A stretch of DNA of 64,000 bases from Xiphias gladius (GCF_016859285.1 NC_053422.1:15066001-15130000), one strand, 5' to 3'. Shown: positions 1 to 27,651, counted from the first letter of the stretch. Notes: generated by a model from the sequence alone, not told the origin. Numbers and translations: made by a program.

Positions 1-1515
1 TATTTTGTTATCTCCTTTGTGTCTCCGTCTTTCTTTATTTTATGCCTGTGTTGCGTTCATATTCATGTCTGTCTCTCTGAATGCATACTGTGTGTCTTTT
101 TGTTCGATCACTGTATGTATATGTATGGGTGTGTGCAAGTGTTTTTTTGTGTGAGTATATGTGTGTGTGCGCATACATAACAGAGTGTCTGTAGATCTTC
201 CCGTGGGGATTCCCCTGTCCTCTAACTCCTACAGGGGAGGGATGCTTAACCTCCCTCTACCTCACTGTCCCTCCCCTCCCTTCTTCCCTCCATCTCTAAC
301 TCCCCTCCTCTCACTCCCTTTGACTTTCTCAATATCTCCCTTTCCTACAACCTCACCTCCAGCTGTAGAAGCATTAGGTTCGAGGATGAATGAGGAAAGA
401 ACACCAAATTCATAATGTTTCCATTTTTGAGATTTTTGTAAGTAAGTTATTAATGAATTATTACACATAATAAATAATGCACACACATCAACCCCATTAT
501 TATTGTGTACCATACAGAATATATAGGGTCTACCTATTTACACTGTTGATGGAAAACTGTAAAATGTCTTATTTCAAGGACCTAAAACAAACAACCTAAT
601 TTTTAGAGTGATGTGTTTTTGACAGAATCCAGTTGAATTTGAAAAGGTTTCATAAATTTCTCAGTGTAAAGAGGAGCTTTCACAAACTGAATACACAAAA
701 CTCACAAAATTGGAATTACAAGTTCTTTACACATACACGTACATAGATGTATGTACTAACATACATCTGGATACAATACTGCAGCGATGATGGCCATTGT
801 AAAAATCCACAAATAGGTCATTGTAAATGCAATTCTAAACATGAAAATAGAGAACATTTTGCACAGCATATCAGACTTTAGCATTCAATTTCATTTCTTT
901 TTCTTTCATGTAATTTTAAATTGAATACCTTAAAATCTTAGCACTGTTTAGTAACTTGTAAGGGGGCAGATTTCAATATGTTTCACATTTTATCAGTGAT
1001 TAAAGATTAATTAAATAAAAATATCAGAATAATCAATAATGGCAATATTTGTTGGTCACAGCCCGCATATATACCATTATATCCTTGTCACTCCTATGGA
1101 AATGTGAGAGAGCAATCCACACTTCTTGCTTTCTTCTCTTCCTTGCGGCGTGCAGTGAACACAATTATGATCACCTGCAAAACTGATTTTCACAAAAAGA
1201 GGCCTAACAAGACATACTAAGACTCTGTCCCATTTGTTGTTTATCTCTGTTCATCCTCCATGTCTTGCTAGCCTTTTACCCAACATGAGAATATTTCATT
1301 TTACATAACTACAGTATGATCATGAATACACCACCAGTAGATTTTCTTTGGTGAGCACTCATGGCCGAACGTGGTGATGTAGTAACTCAGTCCTTACCCT
1401 TAACCCTACCTCCTAACCCTCCCCACCCGATCCTCCTTCCTTCCTTCCTTACCCTCTGCCTCCCTGTTGACCTGCTCCCTCCCTTCCCTTCCCTCCATCC
1501 TTGCTCCTCTTGCAG
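1..1515. other. Upstream or intronic DNA before the first ppp2r2c coding exon seen
   Basis: I see no supportable coding exon or RNA gene here. The short reading frames are in low-complexity TG-rich (1-175) or pyrimidine-rich (240-360) sequence. Positions 1388-1515 are an almost pure C/T tract that ends in TGCAG, which is an unusually strong splice-acceptor context for an exon starting at 1516. This suggests that ppp2r2c has at least one more 5' exon to the left, in or beyond this stretch. Confidence 0.5.
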
Positions 1516-1590
1516 GGCTGCTCCTGGCTATAGCCTGAAGAGCCCCGCCCATCCTGTCCACCCCTCTCCACCCTGGAGTCCTCCCCCAGG

Positions 1591-16719
<15,129 letters not shown>

Positions 16720-18510
16720 TGAACGGATGTCAGGGGCGGATACGAATGATTTAACACCGGAACACACCACTATGCCCGAATGTACACATTAACAGACATA
16801 CGCACACAGGAATATGCCTAACACGCATCCACACACACGTGAGCAGAAAACATACACACGTGTATGTCTTCTCTGACGCACTCCTTCACCTCCTCCCAAG
16901 CTTCCCAGAACTGAAAGGACCTAGAAAGGAATAGAAAGGGAACAGGCTGGATTACGCATGGATTATGGATTGCGAAATTGTCTGAACTGTGGATTTCTTG
17001 ATTGTTAACCTCTGGATTTTGCTTGATGGTTTGTTGATTGCTACAGCTCAGCTCCTGAGAGGGATAACCCCCGCCCCCCTCCAGACTGCAGAGATGTTAA
17101 CATGTTTGTCTTTTTTTTTTTTTTTTTAACTTCAGGCTCTTTTGCTTTCTCCACCTCCTCCTCCTCCTCCTCCTCTCCTCTCTGTATTTGTGTGCTCGAG
17201 CAAAGCCTATTCTTATCCCTTGCCCACTGTTTTGTGTAACAAAAACCCTTCGTGGTTGTCCACCAGCTGCACTGATGAAAAATGGGGCATTTATGTAACC
17301 GGCTGTTTGTATGATTTCAGATCAGATACCCCACTCCTGTTTTTGTAACTTGTTAAATTATGTTAATGATGGTAATTATGATGACAATTTAAAATGAAAT
17401 GTGTGATGTGCAAGGATGAACTCGGGACCCTCCCCTTAACCCAAGTGCACCCAGACGCCTCTGAGCTCAACTGGACTGTGTTCAGTGAGGTAAAACATTT
17501 ACAGTCCTGCAGATAGAAGCAGAAGTTAATAGATTATTACACTACGGCCCAATATGAGGACACACATTCACATATCTGCTCCACACAGTGTGTTTCAGTC
17601 ATCAGTGTTTTCTCTGCTGAAAGAGGCCGTCCAACTTCTCTGATTGTGGATTCAGCTTCTGGTCTGGGGCTGTGTCATGTGCTACTTCGCAGTTAAATAA
17701 AGCTCAAATCAAGCAAAAAAAAAAAATAAACAAAAAAAAAAAATTAAAAATATACACAAATTCATTTCAACAATCAAGCAAAAAGATGCTGCATGTCAAA
17801 CAGATTTAGCCTAGGTGTTTATAAATTGACTGACTGACTGACTTGGCTGGCTTCTTAGCCATTTAGACCCAGCTGTACAAAGGCTTCAGGGGCCACGGGG
17901 CCCAATGCAGCACGAGTAACCATAGATGACCGAGCTCTACTACCTTTATTTGTGTCTTTGGACACTGAAGCATGTTTACCAGTGTTTGGTTCATACACTT
18001 ACATGTACATTTTGAATGAAGCCGTCCAAGAATCTGTTTTGACTCGACAGAAACCGAGAACCATGAAGAGTGGGGAATGTTTGATTAATGTTGTACTCGA
18101 AAAGAAAAAGAAAAAAAATCAAAGGGCCTAAATGGTGTCTGTATATATCAACTCTCTTTTTGACATGTGTGAGGTTTTGTTTTTTTTAAGATCCATAAAC
18201 GGACTACGGACCGATCATCTGTATTGATGATCGCTTCCTAAGCTACAGCAGAGATGGTACTTTAATCTCTTCAGCCTTCCTCACTGATTACTTTGCTGAT
18301 GTGCAGATGCTTTTATTTTTAGAGAACACTTTATTTTTATTTATCCTTTTTTGGGGAAACATGTCAGTTTTACTCCACGTCCTGACCACACTAATGTCGA
18401 TTCACATATTTTTATGTTGATGTATGTTGTTGACAAAATTGTCAAATGGACAGATATAAATAATGTTAATATGTTTTTTTCTGAATAAAGATTTCAACGA
18501 AATTGCATCC
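16720..18510 (+). other. ppp2r2c: ppp2r2c 3' UTR with two poly(A) signals
   Basis: After TAA the sequence holds no further coding exon. There is a T17 run at 17110-17126 and a (CTC)n patch at 17152-17173. The first AATAAA (17696-17701) is followed by A-rich sequence, so it could be a real site or an internal priming trap. The second (18484-18489) is followed by TG-rich sequence and is the more likely distal end. Confidence 0.6.
18484..18489 (+). terminator. Poly(A) signal AATAAA, distal ppp2r2c end
   Basis: This is a canonical hexamer with TGTGATTTAATT and GTGTTAGTGTG-type GU-rich sequence downstream. It lies 1.77 kb after the ppp2r2c stop codon. Confidence 0.55.
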
Positions 18511-20513
18511 AATGAGCGCACAGCTGTGATTTAATTAAAGAGTGGGTAATATTGTCATTGTGTTAGTGTGCATGCTTTATAGCTTCAATTTATATGGGCC
18601 TTTGAGAGGTCATCATTACAGTCTGTGGTATTAGTGAAGTCGTGTGGTCTGAGCCACCACCTAGTGTCGTGACACACTTATTACATTTGGAGATAAAATG
18701 ATTCCAGGATTCGCTATTGCGATGCTTTGTAAACTTTTCCTGCCATGCCCCCCTTTGGAAGCCGAAAAAATTACACATCCCCCATTTGCAGTTTAATTTA
18801 CTGATAACATTACTGGAGAATCTAGTAATAAAAGAAGCCATTTGAATTTTTTTGATGTACTGTAACTACCAAGCACATGAACTGCATGATTCTTCACAAA
18901 TGTTTCTCTTTAGTTAATGTTGCGCAAATGAAAAATGCAAGTTCAACTTTGCTCAAACTACCAGAGTTTCTACACAATAAAACACCATTATCTCCTTCTA
19001 TATTCAGAGCAAAAAAAGCTTTTTCATAATTTGGATTTCACTATGTTTGCGTGATGAGTATCGCCAGCTTTTTAAAAATCTTTTCTTGTCAAAAGTCTGC
19101 TCATGTTGTTTTACTTACTGAATAAATCTCTTGTTCCTTTAACTTTCTTAAAGTAATTTGTACACTTTTTCACAGCATATGTTGTGCGAAAAAAGAGCAG
19201 GCTTTACTAAGAACATTAACAATGGCTCTGTTTTATTCACTTATCCCAGTAAGTCATGACAGTGAGTCGGCATGCACAACACCAGAACCCCGACTCTGAA
19301 AAAGCTAAAGGGAACTCAGCCCTCATTCATTTTATTATTTACATCTGTGTTTTTCTTACTGTGACATTTCAAATATCTTCCATGAAAATGGCCTATTGCA
19401 CTGCAATGATATCAAACATATGGGTAAAATACAAATTACCACTTACTTACAGAGGCAGGACTAAGAACTTGCTTTGAACCTTAAGCCTTTGTGTTCAAAA
19501 TGAATATATGATGCAATTAATGTTAAACAAAAGCAGCAAAAAGCAAATGTTTGTATCATATTTATGGATCACATTATAGAAAACAGTAGTGACATCCTAT
19601 CTTAAAACACATCATCACTCAGGGGCTTCTAATGTTCAACATATTAAATCCCTGCACAGCAGAGATGGAGACAAACAAGGGAAGAGGAGGAGGACAACCA
19701 GAGCAGAAAGACCAACACAGTACCAACCACTTCCAAATTACATACTGGACACACACAACCACACACAACCACATACGCGCACACACACAACCACACACAC
19801 AACCACACACACACAACCACACACACACAACCACACACAACCACACACACACAACCACACACACACAACCACATACGCGCACACACAAAATACAGACCAA
19901 ATGACCAAAATAATGAGAGCACAGTTCCAACAAGAAAAATGTTAAATGTCAATACTGATGCTTTTGGCCACATATGTCATGATATTGACCAACATACACA
20001 AAATTGGGTGTAGCAGGAATAGTTTTTGTATAGCACACAAATCAAAATCAAAATTACTTCATTAACAGACTCACAGTGGTGAGCACAAGTGCAGCTTAAA
20101 TGGGATGAAATGTTTATAAGAAATGCACAACTGACTGCAGCTGAGGAGATTTGGATCATGGTTTTCTTATATTAATGTCGGGCAGTGAATTACTTAAAAG
20201 GCTCATTAGTTTGTGTTTCTCCCCTTTGTAAATTTCAGTCATTATATTATGTATTCTCACACATTTTGGCTCAAAAGCTATAAGAATGCAAACACAAACT
20301 CGATTAATACAGATACGATAAATATCTGTCCACTCTACTACAGTAAGTAACTCTCCAACAATATTGCAAATAGATTCTGTAAAGAACAGAGGTGTACAAT
20401 CATTAACATTCCTCCACTGAGGATAGTGTTGTCATTGCACACACACTTTATCACACAGCTTAGCATCAGTTTTTCATTTTTCCCAGAGGTGTGCTTGCCA
20501 GATCTCTTTCCCT
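18511..20513. other. Convergent intergenic region and wfs1 3' UTR
   Basis: This is the space between the ppp2r2c 3' end and the wfs1 stop codon. Candidate minus-strand poly(A) signals (TTTATT on +) lie at 19331-19336 and 19232-19237. That would put the ACACACAACC repeat block inside the wfs1 3' UTR. No other gene is supported. Confidence 0.45.
19749..19888. repeat. ACACACAACC-type minisatellite
   Basis: The units are CA runs interrupted by CAACCA at variable 8-14 base spacing. Near each end of the block (about 19767 and 19863) the same AACCACATACGCGCACACAC segment occurs, so the array probably grew by duplication of a larger unit. The overlapping frames in all phases are repeat artefacts. 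Confidence 0.9.
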
Positions 20514-22062
20514 CTATCCCCCCTCTTGTGTCACAGTCTCTGTTTCAGTCTCTGTGTCTGCGCGTTGCTCCAGCTGAACGGTCAGGAAGGGGTTGAAGAA
20601 GAAGTCAAAACCAAACTGCAGGGCATTCTGAGCCGAGCGTCTCCAGTCGTGTTCGATCTTATATTGCCTGCGGTTCGGCACGCTGGCACCACCGCATGAC
20701 ATGCAGTGAATGGCCTTCAGTTCGAACACGGGCCATTTGGAGCCTAAACGTCCCTCTAGTATGGTACTAAACTCCACCAGGCTTCCCGTGTTTAAGTGTA
20801 AAAGCACAGACTTGAACTCATTACTAGCCCGCAGAACTATGTCCTTGGTCGCATCTTCGTCCTCAATGATCGTCCCGTTCTTGGTCTTCCTCTCCAGTGG
20901 CATGCCCATGGTGACTTCGAATTTGTATCGATCAAAGTGTTTGATGTGGCATTCGTGCTTGGCCAGTTTTTTAAGTTTACAGAGGGGGTCTCCGGGAGGA
21001 GGGGACCGGGCAGGCAGAGGCTGGGGCTCAGCTGTGGCGTTTTTAACCTGTTCACACAAAGGATACGGCTCACCATACAGGCACCGCATCCAGTTCCCCA
21101 CAAACACAGGCAGCAGGTTGATAACCGACTGCAGCCCGTTCTCAATGTCGGTCACACGGACGTATTTGAAGCGTCCGGTCCAGGTGACACGATGTCCTTC
21201 GAGATGAGAGCATAGAATCTGAGTTTGGGCCATGTTGGACTCTTTCCAGGACAGAGGACCACAGAGGTTGCTGTACTCAGGCCATGTCAGGGTGGAATTA
21301 TACACCTTCATGCCTTCAGACCTGTAGACGTACATCCAGCAGAAGAGCACCACTGCACTGAGCCACACCAGGATGAGCTTGACGATGCTGCTCCGTGACA
21401 AAGACCGAAAAACCACAATGGGGTTGAGGCTGAAGCAAGTCCAAAGCCTCAACACAATTGGCACAAAGCAAACTGTCAGGGTGACCACCATCTTGGTCAG
21501 CTCCAGGGCAAGGAACCACTGCAGGAACTGGATGATGAGCATTGCAGCCAAGCCCAGTGACAGTATAGGAAGAGCGAAAAGGAAGAGCACGTAGCCCACA
21601 CAGGTGCGGATGAGTCCCACTGCAGTGGCGTTATTGAGGAACACCAAGCAGAGTTCACACCAGGTGAAGCAGACCAGGTAGGGCACCAGGCAAAGGTAGA
21701 TGCCCTTGAAGCCTCTCAGCTGGGCCATACGAAAGAGGAGATAGAAAAGGTGTCCATAGAGCAGACACGGCATCCCCAGATTTAACGACACAATGTCCCC
21801 TAAGGGCACAGTGATGAACGTCACCCCGAAGACCCTGAGGAACCACAGGGAGTCTGGCAGGAGGTGAGTGAGGGAGCAGGCACCCGAGAGGACCTCTGTG
21901 AGGAGGGCTTTATGAGCAAAGAGCTGAGCAGAGGCATGAAGGCTGAGGAAGGCGGTGACGGTGAAGAAGAGAGCGACAGCAGCAAACTCTGAGCAGGGGA
22001 TCCAAGATTTATCAGCAACAGGGAAGGAGAAAACCACAAAGACCACTGAGAGCAGGAAGTAC
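20514..22062 (-). CDS. wfs1: Large last exon of wfs1: membrane region and lumenal domain
   Basis: This exon encodes 515 residues after the split Leu-Tyr junction. Hydrophobic segments begin with [14 protein letters not shown], and the rest of the multi-span region follows ([38 protein letters not shown]). After the last span ([18 protein letters not shown]) comes the Cys-containing lumenal domain with [29 protein letters not shown] and [20 protein letters not shown]. The human protein ends just after FDFFFFPFLSAA. This one continues [20 protein letters not shown] and ends TVTQEGG, a short acidic Thr/Glu tail of about 19 residues. Confidence 0.94.
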
Positions 22063-25000
22063 CTGGGGACACAAAGAGACAGGATGTACTCATTCTGCTG
22101 CACAAGCATTTTGCATAATGTTTTAATTTCATTCATTTTCTTGAGTTTTACTCTGCATTATAAGAAGAATACTTAATACAACACCTTTCTTATTCTTTAT
22201 ATGCTCTTACAATTTGTTTTATTAATCTTTGGGTTAAAGAAGTTAGGTTAAAAAAAAACAAAAAACAAAAAATAAAAAACAACTTACTGTTCACTTCATA
22301 ATTACAAGAACATTAAAGTGACAAAAAAAAAAAAACCTGAACAAACAACATTTTCAAACAAAACCAAGTCAATAACTCAGAGTGGTAAACTGACCAAAGG
22401 AACGATTATGTTTACGTATGGAGAAAGGAAAATCGAGATGAACATACAGATAGGGCTCTAAGTGTGTCCATCCAAAGTTAGTCTCAGCCTGCTCCAGATC
22501 AATACCGGGTTCAAAGTGAGCCAGCAGGTCTGTCAGAGCCCGAAAGTTTTCCCATGCTTTGGAATTCTGCAAAAAGAGATGTGTGTGTTTATTTCTGGTA
22601 AGTCGTTTGGCTAAAACAAAAAAAGCTTACATTTGCACGGCAAGCAAAATTTAAATGAGCTTTTAACTCAGTTCGATCTAAAATGTACATGTTTAATAGC
22701 AGTAGACACTCACCTGAAATACCCGCAGCGTGCAGATGACCATGGAGAAGAATGAGCAGTAGAAAACCAGCAGAGGGATGAGGAAGATGAAGAAGTCGAT
22801 TGTCAGGTTGGAGATGATAAAGAAGAAGATGAGTGCGTTGAAGTGGTGGGTGGGGATCAGGGCGCTGAGCCACTGCATGCCAGCCCGCGACGCCCAGTCG
22901 ATGAGGTGTTCCTTGATCTCCAGCAGAGCGTACAGAGGGAACTTCAGCAGCTGGGGGGAGGACCAAGGCAGTCAGGGTAAACGGCATCAAGGTCTACAAT
23001 CCCATCGTGAAATAGGAGAATTTCTCATTTTTTAGGCTCTTTTTCTTTTTCTTTGGCCCATATTTATCGAACATCACAGAACCAACCCTACGTCGCAGAG
23101 GGACTTGAATTGAATTTATTTATTGAACAGAAATGATTAGTCGATTAGCTGGTTGAGAGAAAAATGATCAGCAAGTATTCAATATTAAACAAAATACTAC
23201 ACGTGAAGAATTTGATCCTTTTCTTTGTCATGTAAACAGAATCTGAGGTTTTGGACTACTGGTGAGGTAAAACATGCAATCTGTACACGTCAAGTTGGTC
23301 ACCGGGAAATGTTTCTGACATTTTATGAACAAAGTGATTAGTAGTTGAAAATATTCAGCAGGCTTATTGATGGTGATACTAATCGTTAGTTGCAGCCCTA
23401 GTTATTTCTATTGCTTCCTACAAGAATTCTCAGCAAAGAGTAGAAATTCTTATTTTACAGTGAATGACTTTACTGTTTTACAACACTCAAAAATGGACCA
23501 GCAACTGACCATTAATTTCATTACTGATGAATTTCATGATTAATCATTTCATTGTTTGGTCCAAAAAACATGGCACAAAACTTCAAAAAAAGCCCATCGC
23601 AGTTTCTAAAAGCCAAAGTTGACATATTCTGATTGATTTCTTTAACGTCACAGGAGACCAAGAAATCAGGCGAATATTCACTTTTGAGAAGCTGGAACCC
23701 CGGGATTTTTGGCATTTTTGCTTAAAAACTACTCAAATAATTAATCAGTTCTTGAAATAGACGCACCTGGTAGGTTTTCTCAGAGGTTATGGTACAGCAT
23801 CACTCATCATAAGCTAGATTTTACATAAAGCATGAAAATATATTGAATCTAAACTGATAAAAATGACAAACGAACTACATGATCCCAAATGGCTGACACC
23901 AGGTGATTTCAATAAAGCACAGCATCGTGCACTGTTTAGTCAGTGAGTCTGCTTAGATTATTTTTGGTTATTGTATAAAGGATCATATCAACTGTTTTTT
24001 CACTGCATTTGACAGAATACTAATACTAAACTTAACCTATAAGAAGCAACGGAAAGGACGATAAATGGTAGAAATGCAGGTACAGATGGAACACACTACA
24101 CCACAGGTTAACCAGACAAAAAACAAAAGGTGACATTAGAGATGGATTATACAGCAGATTAACAAAGTGTACAATGTCTGAGGTTCAGCAAACACACTAA
24201 GCTTAACCAAACCCAGTGTGAAAATGAGAGATAAATCTTCTCAAGGACAGCATACACAGCTTCTGAAAGCTTCCCACCTTTTCGTGCAGGGGCAACTCAT
24301 CTGGATTCTTCACAACTACACCATCATCGTCGTCTTCATCGTCGTCTCCTGCAGCAGCCATGACTGGTGACGGTGTAATACCCTGAGCATACTTCTTAGT
24401 CATCTCAACGAAATCGTCAAGACCGACGTGGGAACTGGCTACACAGAAGACACGTTGTATGTTAACTCACAAGCAAATTAAAAAATAAACCTTAAAAGTT
24501 ACTTTTGTCTTATTGTAGCTATGATTTCAACTGTTTGCATTAATAGAAATAATGTATTTATTCCCTTTGGGACATCTTAGGCATGACCTCAGGGGAATAA
24601 ATTACAAAATGCATATAAAAAATATAAACTTTAACAACCCTCGCTGGTGACCATTGTCTCCAGGACTCTCCTCTGTTTCTTTGCAGAACTGTTAAGTGGA
24701 CCAGGGGAGACTGGTTTCCCTGTAGATGGAGAAAAGAGAGATGGTAAAAATTCCCCTTAACATGCAACTTGTCTGTATTTCTTTGTCCGTTTAAAATCAT
24801 TTGTAAAATATGAGTAAACTAAGATTTTACCTGGCTCTGTATGGACGTGTTCAACATTCTCTAGTATCTCAGAAACGGCCACTGACTTCTTCCTCTGTGG
24901 ATTCAACTTCCAGTACATAAGCAGGGCTGCTTTCCTAACCCCTCTCTCGAAACGTGTCTCTGTACACAACCTCTTCACCACCTCAAAGTTCTCCAAAGTG

Positions 25001-27649
25001 ATGCCTGAAAAAGGAAAGAGTACCAAAGTGCAGAATGTTAAAGGCAAACTATTCCCTTGTAACCTTCATAACATCAAACCACCGATTTTTATGTTACATT
25101 GCTAATAGCTATAGATTGAGAGTGTTGACCGTGGGGCATTTTGGTACCTTTCCTGGAGGCTAAGCACTGCTGCAGCAGTTTGACAGCATCCTTGCGGCCT
25201 TGTTTAGCAGCCTGGATCAGCCAAGTGACCCCTGTACAGTTGTTCAGCTCCTCATCCCTTTCTTCTGCCAGTGCCAGGAAGTAACGCCCCATCTGGACAC
25301 ACGCACACAAAGACTTTTACGCTTGCAAGGCAAGCATCACTGTAAATTAGTGACCTGTCCTTCCCATCAATATGTCACTCTAAATTAACATTTATCATTA
25401 CTTGGCCAATCTGTTCTGTGCCCACCATATGGCCATTAAAGTTAAAAGTATTTGCAGTGAGTTCACTGACACTGACCTTGGTCTGTGCTCTGGCATCTCC
25501 TGACTTTGCTCTCACCTCCAGATCTTCAAAACTGACCTCCTCCTCTGGCTCCTCTGAAGGAAACAGAAATCCACTTACTGAACACTGTACAGTAGCTTTC
25601 ATGGGTCCTCAAAACATTGCATTAGTGACACTTGATAAAACAGTGTACCATATAAAAAAATAAAGTTGTGGCTTTTAATGATGACGACTTTAGATAACTG
25701 TATATATACTGTTGTATCTAAGTATTTCTACTTTAAATAGGGGATTATGCAAAAGCACAAGTTTTAAAACAACTGAACGTCAATAATCTGAGAAATAACT
25801 GTTCCTCTTTCCTCTTCTTGACAAATATGTCCACACCCACTCACCTACCCACATACACACACAGACAAAGACACACACACTCTGATCCAACTGTCATCAG
25901 TGAGCACTAGAATCCACTCTACAGTCAAAGCAAAGCATTGACAGGGCCTAAAACAGTTGACCAAGCCACTTCCAATTAAAATCAAACAACTAAAAAGAAA
26001 AAAACGATTTATCTGATATGAAATACTTATGCTACTTAATTTCTTTTTTCTTGGTAACAGTTTCAGAGTTAAGCAATGATTTCAGCTATACAATGAATAA
26101 GGTTTTCTTCACGCTGAGTAAAAGAATAAAAACTCCTTTTTACTCATTCTTAGTTTTAAAATACTCTGCACACATTAACAGGCATATGGAAACAGGCCAG
26201 TCCGATGTGACAGTCAGTGACATGAGTGATCCCAGAGCGCAAGTGTGAGTCAGATCCTTCCAGAAACAGCTTCTGTCCTGATAAGACTGTCCCACTGAAC
26301 CGTGCCGGTTTAATTATCATCTTCTTTCAACTGATGACTTTTGCTGCTCTCAAATCCCAGTGCCTCACTTAGCGCTAGAGTGGTCACGTGGAAAAGTAAG
26401 GTGTCATTTCTGTTGTGTTTAAAATAAAATGACACAATTTTTCTGACTTTGTACACCAGGAAAAAGATGCAGGGTTGCAACAAATGTGGAAACACTTTCC
26501 AAGATTCAAAACGCCTACAGGCTGTAAATGATGCTGGTGGGGGAGGGTGGTGATCTGTCTGTGTCTGAAACAGGAAGCAAAAGGAAATGTGATGAGACCC
26601 AGCAACTTTCATCAGATGTCCGTCCATACTCCTGGTACGCTCACACTCTAATCCACTAACTGAACCCTTTATTAACTATTTGACTAGCACAGTCAACAGC
26701 AGCTGCCAGCTCCCTTGATGTAACTCACACTTACACAGCGATGCAATCTGTCTCCCATTTTTACTTCCATTAGCTGCATTATGATTATCTGTTCAGTTCT
26801 AGACAACTAGACACATGGTACATAGTGTGTGTTTTTCAGGGGATAGGATTCGGTCTGATGGAAAAACTGGGGTCGAGATGAAATGACTTAGGTGTCAGGT
26901 GTCACACTTTCCAGTAATACTCCATATTAACATGTCTAGACATAACTGCAAAGTCATGCGGCAACTAAAACTTATCCCCAGTGGAACTAAGAGATCTCCT
27001 ACTATGTGAAGATTAAATGTCAGATTTGGTTAGTGGAAACTAAACAGAGTTGAAATGGTCTATGAAAAAGGGGGAGACAGGCTTTTCTTCTCAAGACAGC
27101 AAAATGGGAGAGGCTGTTTTACATGTTGTGGTAAATGTCTACAGTTGTCATGGAGACAATGCAGTACACACAGTAAGCAGAGTGTTGGCTGCACGTTGAA
27201 GAAGAGGGGAGTGTGGTAAAGATTTTAGGATTAAAGGTCAGAAAGGTCAGAGTTTGATTCTCACCTGGTTCCGGTGTGAGAGGAGGCTGAGGAGCCGTGG
27301 CAGCAGCTGGGGATCCAGTTAGGGGATTCCCTGTAGAGGCTGCGTTAAGCTGAGATCTGCCCATCTGAGAGAGGCTCCTGATGGGCTGGCGTAGAGGTGA
27401 GGCAGGTGGATTGGACAGGGAAGAAGAGCGGGAAGAAAGACCTGTGGAAGTCCGAGGGGAGGCAGTGGAGGGAGAGGATGAGGGTGTGGCTGGAGGTGTT
27501 GGCATGGTGAGTTTAGCCTTAGGCTGGTCTGAGGTCGGTGTGGTTGTGGTAGCAGACGAGCTGGATGAGGAAGGGCCTGCCCTGAGGCTGGTGGGAGATG
27601 AGGGGCTTGGTTTTGTGGTGGATGAGTTGTTAGTCAGCGATGGTTCCAT
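20514..27649 (-). CDS. wfs1: Wolframin ER transmembrane glycoprotein, 9 coding exons
   Basis: Wolframin is an ER membrane protein that supports ER Ca2+ balance and dampens the unfolded protein response. Loss causes Wolfram syndrome in people. Coding exons on the minus strand are 27649-27265, 25553-25477, 25292-25148, 25004-24831, 24719-24639, 24438-24278, 22950-22714, 22566-22448 and 22062-20514. They sum to 2928 nt (975 aa; human 890), with every junction in frame. Residues 1-128 are a Ser/Thr/Pro-rich cytosolic leader. Residues 129-260 are Sel1-like helical repeats ([56 protein letters not shown]). An acidic patch, [10 protein letters not shown], follows at about 313-322. Multiple membrane segments start near 365 ([14 protein letters not shown]) and continue through [10 protein letters not shown] and [16 protein letters not shown]. 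The lumenal C-terminal domain includes [29 protein letters not shown] and SSEFKS-like [14 protein letters not shown]. Teleosts commonly carry two wfs1 genes, and which copy this is cannot be said. Confidence 0.96.
23125..23401. repeat. Dispersed fish repeat with AATCGTTAGTTGCAG end
   Basis: The stretch contains ATGATTAGTCGATTAGCTGG near one end, TGACATTTTATGAACAAAGTG internally and ACTAATCGTTAGTTGCAGCC at the other end. The ends match those of the copy at 30573-30943. Confidence 0.55.
23465..23760. repeat. Second degraded copy of the same dispersed repeat
   Basis: Shared internal motifs include TTCATGATTAATCATTTCAT, GAGAAGCTGGAACC, TTTTTGGCATTTTTGCTTAA and AATAATTAATCAG. No terminal repeats are preserved. 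Confidence 0.5.
25554..27264 (-). other. wfs1 intron 1 (coding)
   Basis: This is the intron between the first two coding exons. It holds short CA-rich sequence at 25853-25880 and an X-box-like site at 27144. I see no supportable exon. The 105-aa and 73-aa minus frames at 26310-26627 have no flanking splice sites in usable phase and no recognisable protein. Confidence 0.5.
27144..27157. promoter_or_regulatory. RFX X-box-like site in wfs1 intron
   Basis: GTTGTCATGGAGAC fits the X-box half-site arrangement (RYYRYY, two bases, RRNRAC). It lies about 110 bases downstream of the first coding exon of wfs1. This is a motif match only. Confidence 0.35.
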
Positions 27650-27651
27650 GG
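27265..27651 (-). CDS. wfs1: First coding exon of wfs1
   Basis: The minus-strand sequence TTTTCAG|CCATGGAACC places an acceptor two bases before the ATG (27649). The leader is therefore spliced from an upstream non-coding exon, as in human WFS1. The ATG context CCATGG is good, and an upstream in-frame ATG at 27664 lies in the intron. The encoded 128 residues are Ser/Thr/Pro/Ala-rich ([34 protein letters not shown]), look disordered and share little with the human leader. The exon ends G|GTGAGA in phase 1. Confidence 0.85.

Larger units (their letters stand above)
22967..24277 (-). other. wfs1 intron 6 (exons at 24438-24278 to 22950-22714)
   Basis: This intron contains two degraded copies of the same dispersed repeat family, at about 23125-23401 and 23465-23760. 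I see no coding exon. The 64-aa frame at 23521-23715 lies inside a repeat. Confidence 0.55.

Noticed and set aside
19589-19973. Direct-repeat array that could be mistaken for a CRISPR array, and its Thr/His/Asn frames
   Set aside because: There are no constant repeats with unique spacers; the whole block is CA-type simple sequence in a vertebrate genome.
20710-21215. 165-aa and 92-aa plus-strand frames
   Set aside because: They are antisense to the large wfs1 exon, which is unequivocally coding on the minus strand.
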